From Variovorax boronicumulans (GTDB lineage Bacteria; Pseudomonadota; Gammaproteobacteria; Burkholderiales; Burkholderiaceae_C), in contig NZ_JARXVG010000004.1 of NCBI RefSeq assembly GCF_029892485.1, positions 372,001 to 436,000 of the forward strand: a DNA stretch of 64,000 bases, given 5' to 3'. Made by a program: the position numbers and the translations under genes. Every line of letters begins with the position of its first letter. Position 1 is the stretch's first letter. Of the stretch, positions 52,935 through 61,658 are shown piece by piece. The notes below the pieces were generated by a model, which searched no databases, was not told where the DNA came from, and saw nothing but the letters and a program-made list of their open reading frames with translations.

Positions 52935-52984
52935 GCTAATTTTTGGAAAAAAGAAGGCAATATTCGAAGAAAGCTAGTTTTCAG
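52935..52984. promoter_or_regulatory. acdS-acdR divergent control region with direct repeats
   Basis: GCTAATTTTTGG at 52935-52946 and GCTAGTTTTCAG at 52973-52984 are imperfect direct copies (9 of 12) spaced 38 bases apart. The stretch is much more AT-rich than the surroundings and contains AAAAAAGAAGG and AATATTCGAAGAA. It is a plausible binding site for the Lrp-type regulator and a shared promoter region. Confidence 0.4.
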
Positions 52985-52999
52985 TTCAAGGAAATTCCA

Positions 53000-53485
53000 A
53001 TGAGCACAACAAAGTTGCGTTCCCCGATGGAGCTGGATCGCACCGACCGCGCCATCCTGCGCGCATTGCAGCGCGACGCCTCCGTGTCGAACGTCGCGCT
53101 GGCCGCCAAGGTGAGCCTCAGCGCGCCGGCCTGCCTGCGCCGCGTCGAACGCCTGAAGGAGGCGGGTTTCATCAAGGGCATCGTCGCCCTGCTCGATCCG
53201 GAGGCGCTGGAGGTCGGCATGCTGGTGATGATCGGCGTGGTGCTCGACCGCTCCACGCCCGATTCGTTCTCCGACTTCGAGAAGGCCGCGCAGAAGGTCT
53301 CGGGCTGCCTCGAATGCCATGTGGTCTCGGGCGAATTCGACTATTTCATGCTCGTGCGCACCCGCGACAACGACAGCTTCAACCGCCTGCACGCAGAGCA
53401 GCTGCTGTACCTGCCCGGCGTGCGGCAGATCCGGACCTTCATGGTCCTGAAGCAGGTGCTGTCGACCACGCAGCTTCCGATCTGA
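53000..53485 (+). CDS. acdR: Lrp/AsnC family regulator of ACC deaminase
   Basis: A 161-residue Lrp/AsnC protein. A winged helix (about residues 10-65, LDRTDRAILRALQRDASVSNVALAAKVSLS) is followed by a RAM domain (about 70-155). It faces acdS, as AcdR does in other ACC-deaminase bacteria, where it activates acdS in the presence of ACC. ATG 53000 has AAGGA seven bases upstream and was preferred to an in-frame ATG 19 codons earlier. The downstream gene, a hydrolase lipoprotein, starts 36 bases later and is unrelated in function. Confidence 0.9.
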   Translation: MSTTKLRSPMELDRTDRAILRALQRDASVSNVALAAKVSLSAPACLRRVERLKEAGFIKGIVALLDPEALEVGMLVMIGVVLDRSTPDSFSDFEKAAQKVSGCLECHVVSGEFDYFMLVRTRDNDSFNRLHAEQLLYLPGVRQIRTFMVLKQVLSTTQLPI

Positions 53486-53520
53486 CGAAACCGGGGCCCG
53501 CCCGGGTGCGTACTGGTGCG

Positions 53521-54450
53521 ATGAGCTTTCCCACCTTCGCGTCACTCCGCCAGCGCCGCAGCGCCATCACCACCGCCTTCACCGTCACCGCAGCCGCGGT
53601 GTTGTCGGCCTGCTCGCCGATCAAGGTGCTCAACGGGCTGGTGCCTGAAGACACCTACCAGTTCCAGGGCGGCATCGCCTACGGCGCCGCGCCGCGGCAG
53701 CAGCTCGACGTCTACCAGCCGCTGCCCGCCACCCCGCCGGCCCGTGGCGCCCGGCCGCTCGTGGTGTTCTTCTTCGGCGGCACCTGGACCAGCGGCGACC
53801 GCGCCAGCTACAAGTTCGTCGGCGAGGCGCTGGCCGCCAGGGGCGCGGTGGTGGTGATTCCCGACTACGGCCTCTCACCCGCCTTCACCTACCCGGTCTT
53901 CGTGCGCGACAGCGCGCTGGCCGTCAAATGGGCGCTCGACAACGCCGCGCAGTTCGGTGCCGATCCCCGGCAGGTCTACGTGATGGGCCACAGCTCGGGC
54001 GGCTACAACGCCGCGATGGTGGCGCTGGACGATCGCTGGCTCGGCGAACTCGGCGCCAGCCCCCGGCAGCTCGCGGGCTGGATCGGCCTGGCCGGCCCCT
54101 ACGACTTCCTGCCCATCGGCGACCCGCAGGCGCAGGCCGCCTTCAACTGGCCGAACACGCCGCGCGATTCGCAGCCGCTGGCGCATGCGAGCGCCGCGTC
54201 GCCCCGCGCGCTGCTGATGGCGGCGTCGAAAGACAACCTCGTCTACCCCGACCGCAACACCGGCCAGATGGCCGCGGCCTTGCGTGCGGTCGGGGTTCCG
54301 GTGCAAGTGCAGCTGTTCGACAACCTCAGCCACGTCACGCTGATCGGCGCGTTCGGCAAGCCGATCCAGTGGCTCGGCGGTCCGGTGCTGCCGCCGGTCA
54401 TGGACTTCCTCGGGTTGGCGTCAGTCCTGTCCCACAAGGGGTCTCGGTAG
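53521..54450 (+). CDS. alpha/beta hydrolase lipoprotein (esterase-like)
   Basis: A 309-residue lipoprotein hydrolase. The lipobox VLSAC (Cys at about residue 31) is followed by an esterase/carboxylesterase-type core with the oxyanion motif [11 protein letters not shown] (about 80-90), the nucleophile GHSSGG (about 157-162) and a C-terminal His in LSHVTLIG (about 281). HGG is replaced by FGG in the oxyanion loop. ATG 53521 was chosen over an upstream start inside acdR. The gene lies between acdR and fba; its function is an unspecific ester hydrolase at the periplasmic membrane face. Confidence 0.8.
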   Translation: MSFPTFASLRQRRSAITTAFTVTAAAVLSACSPIKVLNGLVPEDTYQFQGGIAYGAAPRQQLDVYQPLPATPPARGARPLVVFFFGGTWTSGDRASYKFVGEALAARGAVVVIPDYGLSPAFTYPVFVRDSALAVKWALDNAAQFGADPRQVYVMGHSSGGYNAAMVALDDRWLGELGASPRQLAGWIGLAGPYDFLPIGDPQAQAAFNWPNTPRDSQPLAHASAASPRALLMAASKDNLVYPDRNTGQMAAALRAVGVPVQVQLFDNLSHVTLIGAFGKPIQWLGGPVLPPVMDFLGLASVLSHKGSR

Positions 54451-54515
54451 AATTAGTGCAGTTTTTCTCGTCTTTCAGCCTTCTTTTTTCCCTAATTCCC
54501 GCGAGGTACTTCCCC

Positions 54516-55580
54516 ATGGCACTCGTCTCGATGCGCGAACTGCTGGACCACGCCGCAGCCAATGGCTACGGCATTCCGGCCTTCAACGTCAACAATCTCG
54601 AACAGGTCCAGGCCGTGATGGAGGCCGCCAAGGAAACCGGCGCTCCCGTCATCCTGCAAGCCAGTGCAGGGGCCCGCAAATACGCCGGCGAAGCCTTCAT
54701 CAAGCACCTGATCCAGGCCGCCATCGAGCAGTACCCGAACATCCCGCTGGTGATGCACCAGGACCACGGCCAGAACCCCGACGTCTGCAAGGGCGCCATC
54801 GACCTGGGCTTCAGCTCGGTCATGATGGACGGCTCGCTCGAGGCCGACGGCAAGACCATCGCCAGCTACGACTACAACGTGGACGTCACCAAGAAGGTGT
54901 CCGACATGGCCCACCGCCTGGGCGTGACTGTCGAAGGCGAGCTTGGCTGTCTTGGTTCGCTCGAAACCATGAAGGGCGACAAGGAAGACGGTCACGGCAC
55001 CGACGACACCATGACGCGCGAGCAGCTGCTCACCGACCCCGAGCAGGCCGCCGACTTCGTCAAGCGCACCCAGATCGACGCGCTGGCCATCGCCATCGGC
55101 ACCAGCCACGGCGCCTACAAGTTCACCCGCGAGCCCACCGGCGACATCCTGGCGATCGACCGCATCAAGGAAATCCACCGCCGCATTCCCAACACCCACC
55201 TGGTGATGCACGGCTCCTCGAGCGTGCCGCAGGAGCTGCTGGCGATCATTCGCCAGTACGGCGGCAACATGAAGGAAACCTACGGCGTGCCCGTCAAGGA
55301 AATCCAGGGAGCCATCAAGCACGGCGTGCGCAAGATCAACATCGACACCGACATCCGCCTGGCCATGACCGGCGCGGTGCGCAAGTTCCTGGCCGAGAAC
55401 CCCGAGAAGTTCGACGCCCGCGAATGGCTCAAGCCGGCGCGCGAAGCCGCCAGGCTGATCTGCAAGCAGCGCTACATCGAGTTCGGCTGCGAAGGCCAGG
55501 GCGCCAAGATCAAGGGCGACACGCTGCAGGTGGTCGCCGCCAAGTACGCCAAGGGCGAACTGGCCCAGGAAGTCGTCTAA
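54516..55580 (+). CDS. fba: fructose-bisphosphate aldolase, class II
   Basis: A 354-residue zinc aldolase that splits fructose 1,6-bisphosphate. Metal-site histidines and acids appear in [10 protein letters not shown] (about 77-86), [13 protein letters not shown] (about 136-148) and [13 protein letters not shown] (about 228). The [31 protein letters not shown] segment holds the phosphate site. The start follows GCGAGG; the C-terminal KGELAQEVV is typical. A strong terminator lies 20 bases downstream (55602). It belongs to the pgk-pyk-fba-purC gene run. Confidence 0.96.
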   Translation: MALVSMRELLDHAAANGYGIPAFNVNNLEQVQAVMEAAKETGAPVILQASAGARKYAGEAFIKHLIQAAIEQYPNIPLVMHQDHGQNPDVCKGAIDLGFSSVMMDGSLEADGKTIASYDYNVDVTKKVSDMAHRLGVTVEGELGCLGSLETMKGDKEDGHGTDDTMTREQLLTDPEQAADFVKRTQIDALAIAIGTSHGAYKFTREPTGDILAIDRIKEIHRRIPNTHLVMHGSSSVPQELLAIIRQYGGNMKETYGVPVKEIQGAIKHGVRKINIDTDIRLAMTGAVRKFLAENPEKFDAREWLKPAREAARLICKQRYIEFGCEGQGAKIKGDTLQVVAAKYAKGELAQEVV

Positions 55581-55601
55581 AAACTTCCCCGCGATTCGAA
55601 G

Positions 55602-55626
55602 GCCACCGTTCGCGGTGGCTTTTTTC
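55602..55626 (+). terminator. rho-independent terminator after fba
   Basis: A seven-bp stem, GCCACCG (55602-55608) and CGGTGGC (55613-55619), with a UUCG tetraloop is followed by seven consecutive T (55620-55626). It separates fba from purC, which therefore has its own promoter. Confidence 0.9.
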
Positions 55627-55679
55627 TGCGCGCACAATCCGCTTTCCCGTCACCCGTTTCCCTCACAGCATCTGTTCCC

Positions 55680-56585
55680 ATGACCACCGTCCACACCTCC
55701 TCCATCCAGAGCCTGCCCTTGCTTGCGCGCGGCAAGGTGCGCGACAACTACGCCGTCGGCGAGGACCGCATCCTGATGGTCGCGAGCGACCGGCTCAGCG
55801 CCTTCGACGTGATCATGGGCGAGCCGATTCCGGGCAAGGGCGAGATCCTCACGCAGATGGCGCTGTGGTGGTTCGAGCGGCTCGGCCAGCTCTGCCCCAA
55901 CCACCTGACCGGCGATGCGCCCGAGAGCGTGGTCACGGCCGAGGAGGTGCCGCAGGTCACCCAGCGCTCGATGCTGGTCAAGCGCCTGAAGCCGATCCCG
56001 GTCGAGGCCGTGGTGCGCGGCTATCTCGCCGGCAGCGGCTGGAAGGAATACCAGGAAAGCCGTTCGGTCTGCGGCGTGCCGCTGCCCGAGGGCCTGACCA
56101 ACGCGAGCAAGCTGCCGCGCCCGATCTTCACGCCCGCCGCCAAGGCCGCGGCCGGCGAACACGACGAGAACATCAGCTACGACCGCGTGGTCGAGATCGT
56201 CGGCCCCAAGCTGGCGCAGCAGATCCGCGAGACCAGCATCGCGATCTACGAAACCGCTGCGCAGATCGCCCTGACCAAGGGAATGATCATTGCCGACACC
56301 AAGTTCGAGTTTGGCCTCGATGAAGCGGGCACGCTGGTGCTGATGGACGAAGTGCTCACGCCCGACAGCTCGCGCTACTGGCCCGTCGAAGGCTACGAAG
56401 CCGCGCTGGCCACCGGCACCAATCCGCCCAGCTACGACAAGCAGTTCGTGCGCGACTGGCTCGAGGCCACCAAGATCAACGGCAAGCCCTGGGACAAGAC
56501 GCCGCCGGCACCGCGCCTGCCGGCCGAAGTGATCGAGAAGACTGCGGCCAAGTACCGTGAGGCGCTGGAGCGCCTCACGGGCTGA
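55680..56585 (+). CDS. purC: SAICAR synthase (purine biosynthesis)
   Basis: A 301-residue phosphoribosylaminoimidazole-succinocarboxamide synthase of the longer, yeast-like type. Nucleotide-binding segments are [32 protein letters not shown] (about 20-52). Substrate residues lie in [17 protein letters not shown] (about 112-128) and [20 protein letters not shown] (about 221-240). All the family blocks are present. It is followed 105 bases later by a palindromic intergenic element and a convergent lipoprotein gene, so it is separated from purE and purK by about 3.3 kb. Confidence 0.95.
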   Translation: MTTVHTSSIQSLPLLARGKVRDNYAVGEDRILMVASDRLSAFDVIMGEPIPGKGEILTQMALWWFERLGQLCPNHLTGDAPESVVTAEEVPQVTQRSMLVKRLKPIPVEAVVRGYLAGSGWKEYQESRSVCGVPLPEGLTNASKLPRPIFTPAAKAAAGEHDENISYDRVVEIVGPKLAQQIRETSIAIYETAAQIALTKGMIIADTKFEFGLDEAGTLVLMDEVLTPDSSRYWPVEGYEAALATGTNPPSYDKQFVRDWLEATKINGKPWDKTPPAPRLPAEVIEKTAAKYREALERLTG

Positions 56586-56631
56586 GCGATAGAGCCGCCC
56601 GGCTTTTCACTTCGCTTCGCTGCGTGTAATT

Positions 56632-56680
56632 CGCCACCCCCCGAGGGGGAGGCGCGGCTCGCCTTGGGGCGGCCCGGCGG
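56632..56680. repeat. palindromic intergenic element between purC and a convergent gene
   Basis: CCACCCCCCGAGGGGGAGG (56635-56653) forms a short hairpin, followed by GCGCGGCTCGCCTTGGGGCGGCCCGG. The arrangement parallels the element at 62697-62758 (CCCCC, GGGGGA, GGCGCG, then a TGGGG tract). It lies between the purC and META-gene stops and could terminate both. Confidence 0.45.
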
Positions 56681-56689
56681 CGGCCGCCT

Positions 56690-57130
56690 TCAGCGGTTTC
56701 CTGAACTCAGCGTCGCCACGGTCCGCCCGCCGGCGTCGAGCAATGCGAGGCGCCCCGGCGCAAGGCTGTAGCTCGTCGTGCTCTGCAGGGCCGAGAGAAA
56801 CTGCGCCTCGTTGGCGCCGCGCACCGGGTCGGCGCACGCCATGCGCGTGGCGGCCAGCTGCCCGATCTTCAATGAGATGCCGCTGCGGGTGAATGTGCCC
56901 GACACGCGGTTGCATCCCCCCGAACCGCTCACGCGGCCGCTGCTGCGGTCGAACTGGATCTGCGCTTCGCCGCCCGGCGCGATGGGCTCGTCGCCCAGCT
57001 GCGCGAGGCGCCACACCGGGCCTTCGATGGGTTCATCGAGGCTGATGCTGCTCCCGCAGCCGGTCAAGGTGGTCAGCAGCGCAGCCGTTGCAAGAACGGG
57101 GAGCGCAATGTGGCGGGCGAAGGAACGCAT
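56690..57130 (-). CDS. META domain lipoprotein
   Basis: A 146-residue lipoprotein with a signal helix ending in LTTLTGC (lipidated Cys about residue 25). The mature part is a META/HslJ-like domain: GPVWRLAQLGDEPI, then the signature GRVSGSGGCNRVSGTF (about 64-79). The C-terminal block FLSALQSTTSYSLAPGRLALLD completes the domain. ATG 57130 was chosen because the codons upstream lie in the hipA end region. META proteins are exported and are linked to stress or motility in some species; no function is claimed here. Its gene follows hipA on the same strand. Confidence 0.8.
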   Translation of the reverse strand: MRSFARHIALPVLATAALLTTLTGCGSSISLDEPIEGPVWRLAQLGDEPIAPGGEAQIQFDRSSGRVSGSGGCNRVSGTFTRSGISLKIGQLAATRMACADPVRGANEAQFLSALQSTTSYSLAPGRLALLDAGGRTVATLSSGNR

Positions 57131-57193
57131 GGCCAGTCTTTCCTTTTGAATCTGCAACAAGATGAAATTGGGCGCCATCGTATGCGACACCGC

Positions 57194-58528
57194 CTAGCTC
57201 GCCAATGAGGCCAGCGCCACGCCGCCCGCAAGGCGGGCCTGCACGCAGCGCCGCACGCTGGCTGGTGTGCCGTCCTGAGCGAGCAGTGCGGGCCATTCGG
57301 CCTGCGCCTGGCGCACCGTGTCCCGGGCAATCGCCATGAGCCGCGCCGGGCGCAGCAGGCCCGCCGAGCGCAGCAGGGCGTCGAGCGCTGGCCAGTCGAA
57401 GGCGCGCAGCTTCGCGTCGATCGCACGGTTCACGCCGTAGTCGTTGGCCGGCACGTCCTCGAAGAAGGCGGCCACGCACACCGGGTCGTAGAGCGGGGCC
57501 AGCACCGGCGCCACGCCGTCGGGGTAGCGCAGCGCCCAGTTCTTCAGGTGCGCGTCGCTGTTGCCCAAGAGGATGAAGGCGACGATGCGGCGCACGCACT
57601 CGCGCACGTCAGCCACCGGGTTCGGCGACAGGCGGTCGAGCACGCGCAGCATCGCGGGCCAGTCGACCGCCAGGCCCCGGCCGTATTTCTGCCGGGGCTC
57701 GTACTGCAGCACCTGCGCGAACTCCTCCATGTGGATGCGGCCGCCTTCGGGCGTGCGGTCGAAGCGGCGCACCGCGAGGATCTGCTCGAAGCGCACCTGC
57801 TCGGGCAGGTCGGCGTCGGCGCGGCCGATCACGCTGGCTTCGGCGCAATCGAGGCCGAGCGCACCGCAGAGGCGATAGCCGGTGAATTCGTTGTCGACCA
57901 GATCCGGATGCCGCGTGCTCGGCAGCTTGAGGATGAAGGAGCCCGCAGCCCCATGGCGCCGCACCACGTAACGCCGGCCGTCCTGCACCGCTGAAAACTT
58001 GGTCACCACGCCCGGGATGGCGGCGGCGTCTTCCACAGGCATCTCGACAAAGCCGGGCTCAAGCACGTCGAGCCCCAGTGCGGTGTGCCAGTGGCGCACG
58101 GTGTCCGGGATGCCTTCGGCCGTGGGCACCGGCTCGACCTCGAGCGCGCCCATCAGGTCGTGGCCGGCTGCTGCCAGCAACTCGAACTCGTCGTCGGCTG
58201 CGCAGCCGCGCTGCTGTGCGAGGCGCTCGCGGTTGTGCCCTTCGGGCAGCAGGTTCTGGAAGTAGCTGGGCCAGTGGCCGTCGCTGCGTGAAACGCGGGT
58301 ATCGCGCGCCGAGGCCAGGATGGCGCGGGTTGAAGCCTCGTCCGCACCACGGTAGGCGAGCGAGAGCGTGGGCCGGCCCGGATCGGCGATGTACGCCTCG
58401 TCGAAGGACACGCGCAGGATGTCGCCGTACTGCGAGAGATAGCCGATGGCGCGCCGCCCGCCACCGGGCGCATGCAGATGCATCCGCAGGTAGCGGATGC
58501 TGGTGGTGAAGGCTGCGCGGGTGCTCAC
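57194..58528 (-). CDS. hipA: HipA-like serine/threonine kinase toxin
   Basis: A 444-residue HipA-family kinase of a type II toxin-antitoxin module. The N-terminal lobe carries LLPEGHNRE (about 82). The catalytic Asp325 lies in GNSDAHLKN and the metal Asp348 in PLYDP. The loop that holds the autophosphorylated Ser in E. coli HipA reads VTKFSAVQDG, placing Lys177 where that Ser would be and changing the following Gly to Ala, so regulation may differ. GTG 58528 overlaps the hipB stop. HipA kinases usually phosphorylate a tRNA synthetase; the target here is unknown. Confidence 0.85.
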   Translation of the reverse strand: MSTRAAFTTSIRYLRMHLHAPGGGRRAIGYLSQYGDILRVSFDEAYIADPGRPTLSLAYRGADEASTRAILASARDTRVSRSDGHWPSYFQNLLPEGHNRERLAQQRGCAADDEFELLAAAGHDLMGALEVEPVPTAEGIPDTVRHWHTALGLDVLEPGFVEMPVEDAAAIPGVVTKFSAVQDGRRYVVRRHGAAGSFILKLPSTRHPDLVDNEFTGYRLCGALGLDCAEASVIGRADADLPEQVRFEQILAVRRFDRTPEGGRIHMEEFAQVLQYEPRQKYGRGLAVDWPAMLRVLDRLSPNPVADVRECVRRIVAFILLGNSDAHLKNWALRYPDGVAPVLAPLYDPVCVAAFFEDVPANDYGVNRAIDAKLRAFDWPALDALLRSAGLLRPARLMAIARDTVRQAQAEWPALLAQDGTPASVRRCVQARLAGGVALASLAS

Positions 58529-58833
58529 CGGCTTTCGTCAGCCAGGCTCTGCGCGATGGACGGCGGTGCGCCCACGCCCGCCGGCTGGCCGAGCAGGCGG
58601 CCGCCCGAGCGCACGAAGTCTTCGAGCTGCGGACGCAGTGCGGCGGGCACGGGCATCAGTTCGAGCCCCAGCACGCGCGCCATTTCGAGCAGCGTCGACA
58701 GGCGCGGATCGATCTGGCCGCTTTCGATGCGCTGCACCGTCATGCGCGAAAGGCCGGCCTGGGTGGCCAGCGCCTCCTGGCTCAGGCCGCCGGCCTTGCG
58801 AGCTTTTTCGAGTTCTTCGGTGAGTTGGAGCAT
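58525..58833 (-). CDS. hipB: HipB-like XRE antitoxin
   Basis: A 102-residue XRE helix-turn-helix protein (about residues 10-65: ELEKARKAGGLSQEALATQAGLSRMTVQRIESGQIDP). The C-terminal tail is probably unstructured. It precedes and overlaps hipA by four bases, the usual antitoxin-first order, and should bind its own promoter. ATG 58833 (MLQLTEELEK) was preferred to the ATG 11 codons earlier. The palindrome TAGCAATGCTA at 58861-58871 lies immediately upstream. Confidence 0.85.
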   Translation of the reverse strand: MLQLTEELEKARKAGGLSQEALATQAGLSRMTVQRIESGQIDPRLSTLLEMARVLGLELMPVPAALRPQLEDFVRSGGRLLGQPAGVGAPPSIAQSLADESR

Positions 58834-58860
58834 TGGCGTACGCTTTTTCTTCAGATTGAG

Positions 58861-58871
58861 TAGCAATGCTA
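58861..58871. promoter_or_regulatory. candidate HipB operator
   Basis: TAGCAATGCTA is a perfect 5+1+5 palindrome 28 bases upstream of the hipB start, in an AT-rich patch. It has no obvious second copy. Autoregulatory binding by HipB is the likely reading. Confidence 0.35.
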
Positions 58872-58896
58872 TCTATCTAAAAACGAACAGGCAATA

Positions 58897-58922
58897 AAAA
58901 AGCGACCCTTGAGTCGCTTTTT
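58897..58922 (-). terminator. rho-independent terminator after the CnoX-like thioredoxin gene
   Basis: A stem, AAAAAGCGAC (58897-58906 with flanking A) and GTCGCTTTTT (58913-58922), with loop CCTTGA is followed on the minus strand by a T-run (TTTTTTATT). A second hairpin, AATGCGCA/TGCGCATT (58929-58950), lies between it and the thioredoxin stop. Confidence 0.8.
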
Positions 58923-58959
58923 CAATTCAATGCGCATCAAGCTGCGCATTTTTATAGCC

Positions 58960-59880
58960 TCAGCTCAGCACCACGCTGCTGAGCCGACGGCGGTACGTGG
59001 CCACGACCGGATCGTCCGGCGGAATCTGCCCGTCGGCCACTTTCACCTTCGGCGGCTCGATCAAATCGAGGATCGCGATGTAGGTCTTGCGGGCGAGCTC
59101 TTCGTTCCAGCTCTTGTCGCGCATCAGGATGTCGAGCAGTTCGTCCATCGCGTCGGTCCAGCGTTGTTCGGCCATCAGCAGGCGGGCGCGACCGAAGCGG
59201 GCGTCGAAGTCGCGCTTGTTGGCGGCGATCTTCGTGTCGAACTCGGCGATCGCGGGGGCGGCACCAGTGACGGGCGCCGCGAAATCGATGGCGTCCATCC
59301 AGCGCTGCAGCGAGTCGAAGCGGCGCACCAGCCCGGTCTTGGCGATCACGGGGGCAAAGGCGACCTTGGCGTCGTCGACACGGCCTTCCTGCAGCAAGAG
59401 CTTGATGTAGTCGAAGCGGGCGTCGTCGTTGGCCGGGTCAGTCGCCACGGCGTGCTGCAGTTTTTCGAGCGCGCCCTGGGTATCGCCCTCGGCCAGCGCC
59501 TCCTGCGCGGCGGCTTCTTCGGAAGCGGCCTCGGCCTCGTCGGCGCCCGGCAGGTGCTTGTCGAGGAATTCGCGGATCTTCTCGGCCGGAATGGCACCCA
59601 CGAAGCCGTCCACCGGATGGCCGTCCTTGAACATCACGCAGAAGGGGATGCTGCGCACGCCGAACATTTCGGAGAGCTGCGACGAAATCTGCGGCACCTT
59701 GTCGGCGTCCAGCTTGGCCAGCGTGAAGCGGCCGCCGTACTCGACCTCGAGCTTTTCGAGCACCGGCCCGAGCTGCTTGCACGGTCCGCACCATTCGGCC
59801 CAGATGTCCAGCAGCACCGGCGTGGCGACGGAGCCTTCGACCAGTTCGGCCTGGAAATTTTCGAGAGTGATGTCGATCAT
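58960..59880 (-). CDS. ybbN: CnoX/YbbN-like thioredoxin with TPR region
   Basis: A 306-residue CnoX-type chaperedoxin. An N-terminal thioredoxin domain (about 1-110) has the redox motif WCGPCK at residues 30-35 and the cis-proline SIPFCVMF. A helical TPR-like region follows (about 120-300; [26 protein letters not shown]). E. coli CnoX lacks a full CxxC, whereas this protein keeps both cysteines and so may be redox active. ATG 59880 ([10 protein letters not shown]) is the clear start. It is divergent from purE across only 36 bases and is followed by a strong terminator. Confidence 0.9.
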   Translation of the reverse strand: MIDITLENFQAELVEGSVATPVLLDIWAEWCGPCKQLGPVLEKLEVEYGGRFTLAKLDADKVPQISSQLSEMFGVRSIPFCVMFKDGHPVDGFVGAIPAEKIREFLDKHLPGADEAEAASEEAAAQEALAEGDTQGALEKLQHAVATDPANDDARFDYIKLLLQEGRVDDAKVAFAPVIAKTGLVRRFDSLQRWMDAIDFAAPVTGAAPAIAEFDTKIAANKRDFDARFGRARLLMAEQRWTDAMDELLDILMRDKSWNEELARKTYIAILDLIEPPKVKVADGQIPPDDPVVATYRRRLSSVVLS

Positions 59881-59916
59881 CGGAACCAACTGGGGGTGAA
59901 ACGTAAAATTGAAACC

Positions 59917-60468
59917 ATGAACGAAACCATTCAGGTCGGTGTAGTGATGGGCTCGAGCTCCGATTGGGAGACGATGCGCAACGCGGTCGAGATTCTCCAG
60001 CAATTCGGAATCGGGCATGAAGCAAAGGTGGTCTCGGCCCACCGGATGCCCGATGCGCTGTTCGCGTACGCCGAAAGCGCTGCCGGGCGGGGGCTCGCCG
60101 CGATCATCGCGGGCGCAGGTGGCGCGGCCCACCTGCCGGGCATGCTGGCCTCGAAAACCACGGTGCCCGTGCTGGGCGTGCCGGTGGCCAGCCGCCACCT
60201 GCAGGGCGTCGATTCCCTCTACAGCATCGTGCAGATGCCCAAGGGCGTGCCGGTCGCCACCTTTGCCATCGGCAACGCGGGCGCAGCCAACGCCGCGCTG
60301 TTCGCGGTGGCGATGCTGGCGGTGAACAACCCCGCGCTGCGCGCGAAGCTCGATGCCTTCCGCACCGCCCAGACCGCCGCTGCCGAAGCCATGACGCTGC
60401 CGCCAGCGCCGGCCGGCGAAGCGCCCGCCGTTTCTCCTTTCTCGCCGCAAGGCGGAGGTGCCCTGTGA
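59917..60468 (+). CDS. purE: N5-carboxyaminoimidazole ribonucleotide mutase
   Basis: A 183-residue PurE. It begins [14 protein letters not shown], and the substrate loops SAHRMPD (about 45-51) and [17 protein letters not shown] with [33 protein letters not shown] are complete. The C-terminal 20 residues ([10 protein letters not shown] to the end) are a low-complexity extension. TAAAAT at 59904-59909 is only seven bases before the ATG, so the message may have little or no leader. The stop overlaps the purK GTG. Confidence 0.94.
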   Translation: MNETIQVGVVMGSSSDWETMRNAVEILQQFGIGHEAKVVSAHRMPDALFAYAESAAGRGLAAIIAGAGGAAHLPGMLASKTTVPVLGVPVASRHLQGVDSLYSIVQMPKGVPVATFAIGNAGAANAALFAVAMLAVNNPALRAKLDAFRTAQTAAAEAMTLPPAPAGEAPAVSPFSPQGGGAL

Positions 60469-61658
60469 CCAAGAACGGCGATCTGCCCATCCTCCCGGGC
60501 GCCACGCTCGGCGTGCTAGGCGGCGGCCAACTGGGCCGCATGTTCGCGCACGCAGCCCAGCGCATGGGTTACTTCACGGCCGTGCTCGACCCCGATGCCG
60601 ACAGCCCCGCCGGCCGGGTGAGCCATCACCACATCCATAGCGACTACGCCGATGTCGACGGCCTCGCCCGCCTGGCCGGCCTGGCCGACGCGGTGACGAC
60701 CGAGTTCGAGAACGTGCCCGCGCCCTCGCTGGAGCACCTGGCGGTCGCCCGCCCGGTGGCGCCCGCCGCCTCGGCCATCGCCATCGCGCAGGACCGCATC
60801 GCCGAAAAGACCCACTTCACCCGCTGCGGTGTGCCCTGCGCGCCCTATGCGGCCATAGAGACGGCGGCCCAGCTCGCCGCTGTCGAAGACCACCTGCTGC
60901 CCGGCATCCTGAAGACGGCGCGCCTGGGCTACGACGGCAAGGGCCAGCAGCGAGTGAAGACGCGCGCCGAACTGGTCGAGGCCTGGCAGGCCAGCGGCTG
61001 CGTGCCCTGCGTGCTCGAGAAGCTGCTGCCGCTCGAATTCGAATGCTCGGTGATCCTCGCGCGCGGCCGCGACGGGCAGATCGTGCACTTTCCGCCCCAG
61101 CGCAACCTGCACCGCGACGGCATCCTGGCCGTCACCGAGGTGCATGCGCTGAACATGCCCAAGACGGTGGCGCAGGGCGCGGTCAATTCCGCGAAAAGCA
61201 TCGCCAACGGCCTGGGCTACGTGGGCGTGCTGTGCGTCGAGTTCTTCGCGCTGGCCGACGGCTCGCTGGTGGTCAATGAAATGGCCCCGCGCCCGCACAA
61301 CAGCGGCCACTACACGATGGAAGCCTGCGACGTGTCGCAGTTCGAGCTGCAGGTGCGCACCCTCGCCGGCCTGCCGCTCGCGCCGCCGCGCCAGCACAGC
61401 CCCGCGATCATGCTGAACCTGCTGGGCGACCTGTGGTTCACCTCCGGCGAGGAAAAGCCGGTTTCGCCGCGCTGGAGCGACGTGCTCGCGCTGCCGGGCG
61501 TGCACCTGCACCTCTACGGAAAGATCGAGCCGCGGCCCGGCCGCAAGATGGGCCACCTGACCCTCACCGGCGCCACGCTCGAGAGTGTGCGTGCCAACGC
61601 CTCGCAGGCCGCGCTGCTGCTGGGACTGCCGCCGGTGGAAGTGACCGGCCTCGCATGA
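60465..61658 (+). CDS. purK: N5-carboxyaminoimidazole ribonucleotide synthase
   Basis: A 397-residue ATP-grasp enzyme that carboxylates AIR for PurE. The N-terminal motif is [22 protein letters not shown] (about residues 15-36). ATP-grasp blocks include [17 protein letters not shown] (about 147-163), [16 protein letters not shown] and [19 protein letters not shown] (about 270-288). GTG 60465 is the start, overlapping the purE stop; its own stop overlaps the ATG of sua5. The three genes are translationally coupled. Confidence 0.95.
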   Translation: MTKNGDLPILPGATLGVLGGGQLGRMFAHAAQRMGYFTAVLDPDADSPAGRVSHHHIHSDYADVDGLARLAGLADAVTTEFENVPAPSLEHLAVARPVAPAASAIAIAQDRIAEKTHFTRCGVPCAPYAAIETAAQLAAVEDHLLPGILKTARLGYDGKGQQRVKTRAELVEAWQASGCVPCVLEKLLPLEFECSVILARGRDGQIVHFPPQRNLHRDGILAVTEVHALNMPKTVAQGAVNSAKSIANGLGYVGVLCVEFFALADGSLVVNEMAPRPHNSGHYTMEACDVSQFELQVRTLAGLPLAPPRQHSPAIMLNLLGDLWFTSGEEKPVSPRWSDVLALPGVHLHLYGKIEPRPGRKMGHLTLTGATLESVRANASQAALLLGLPPVEVTGLA

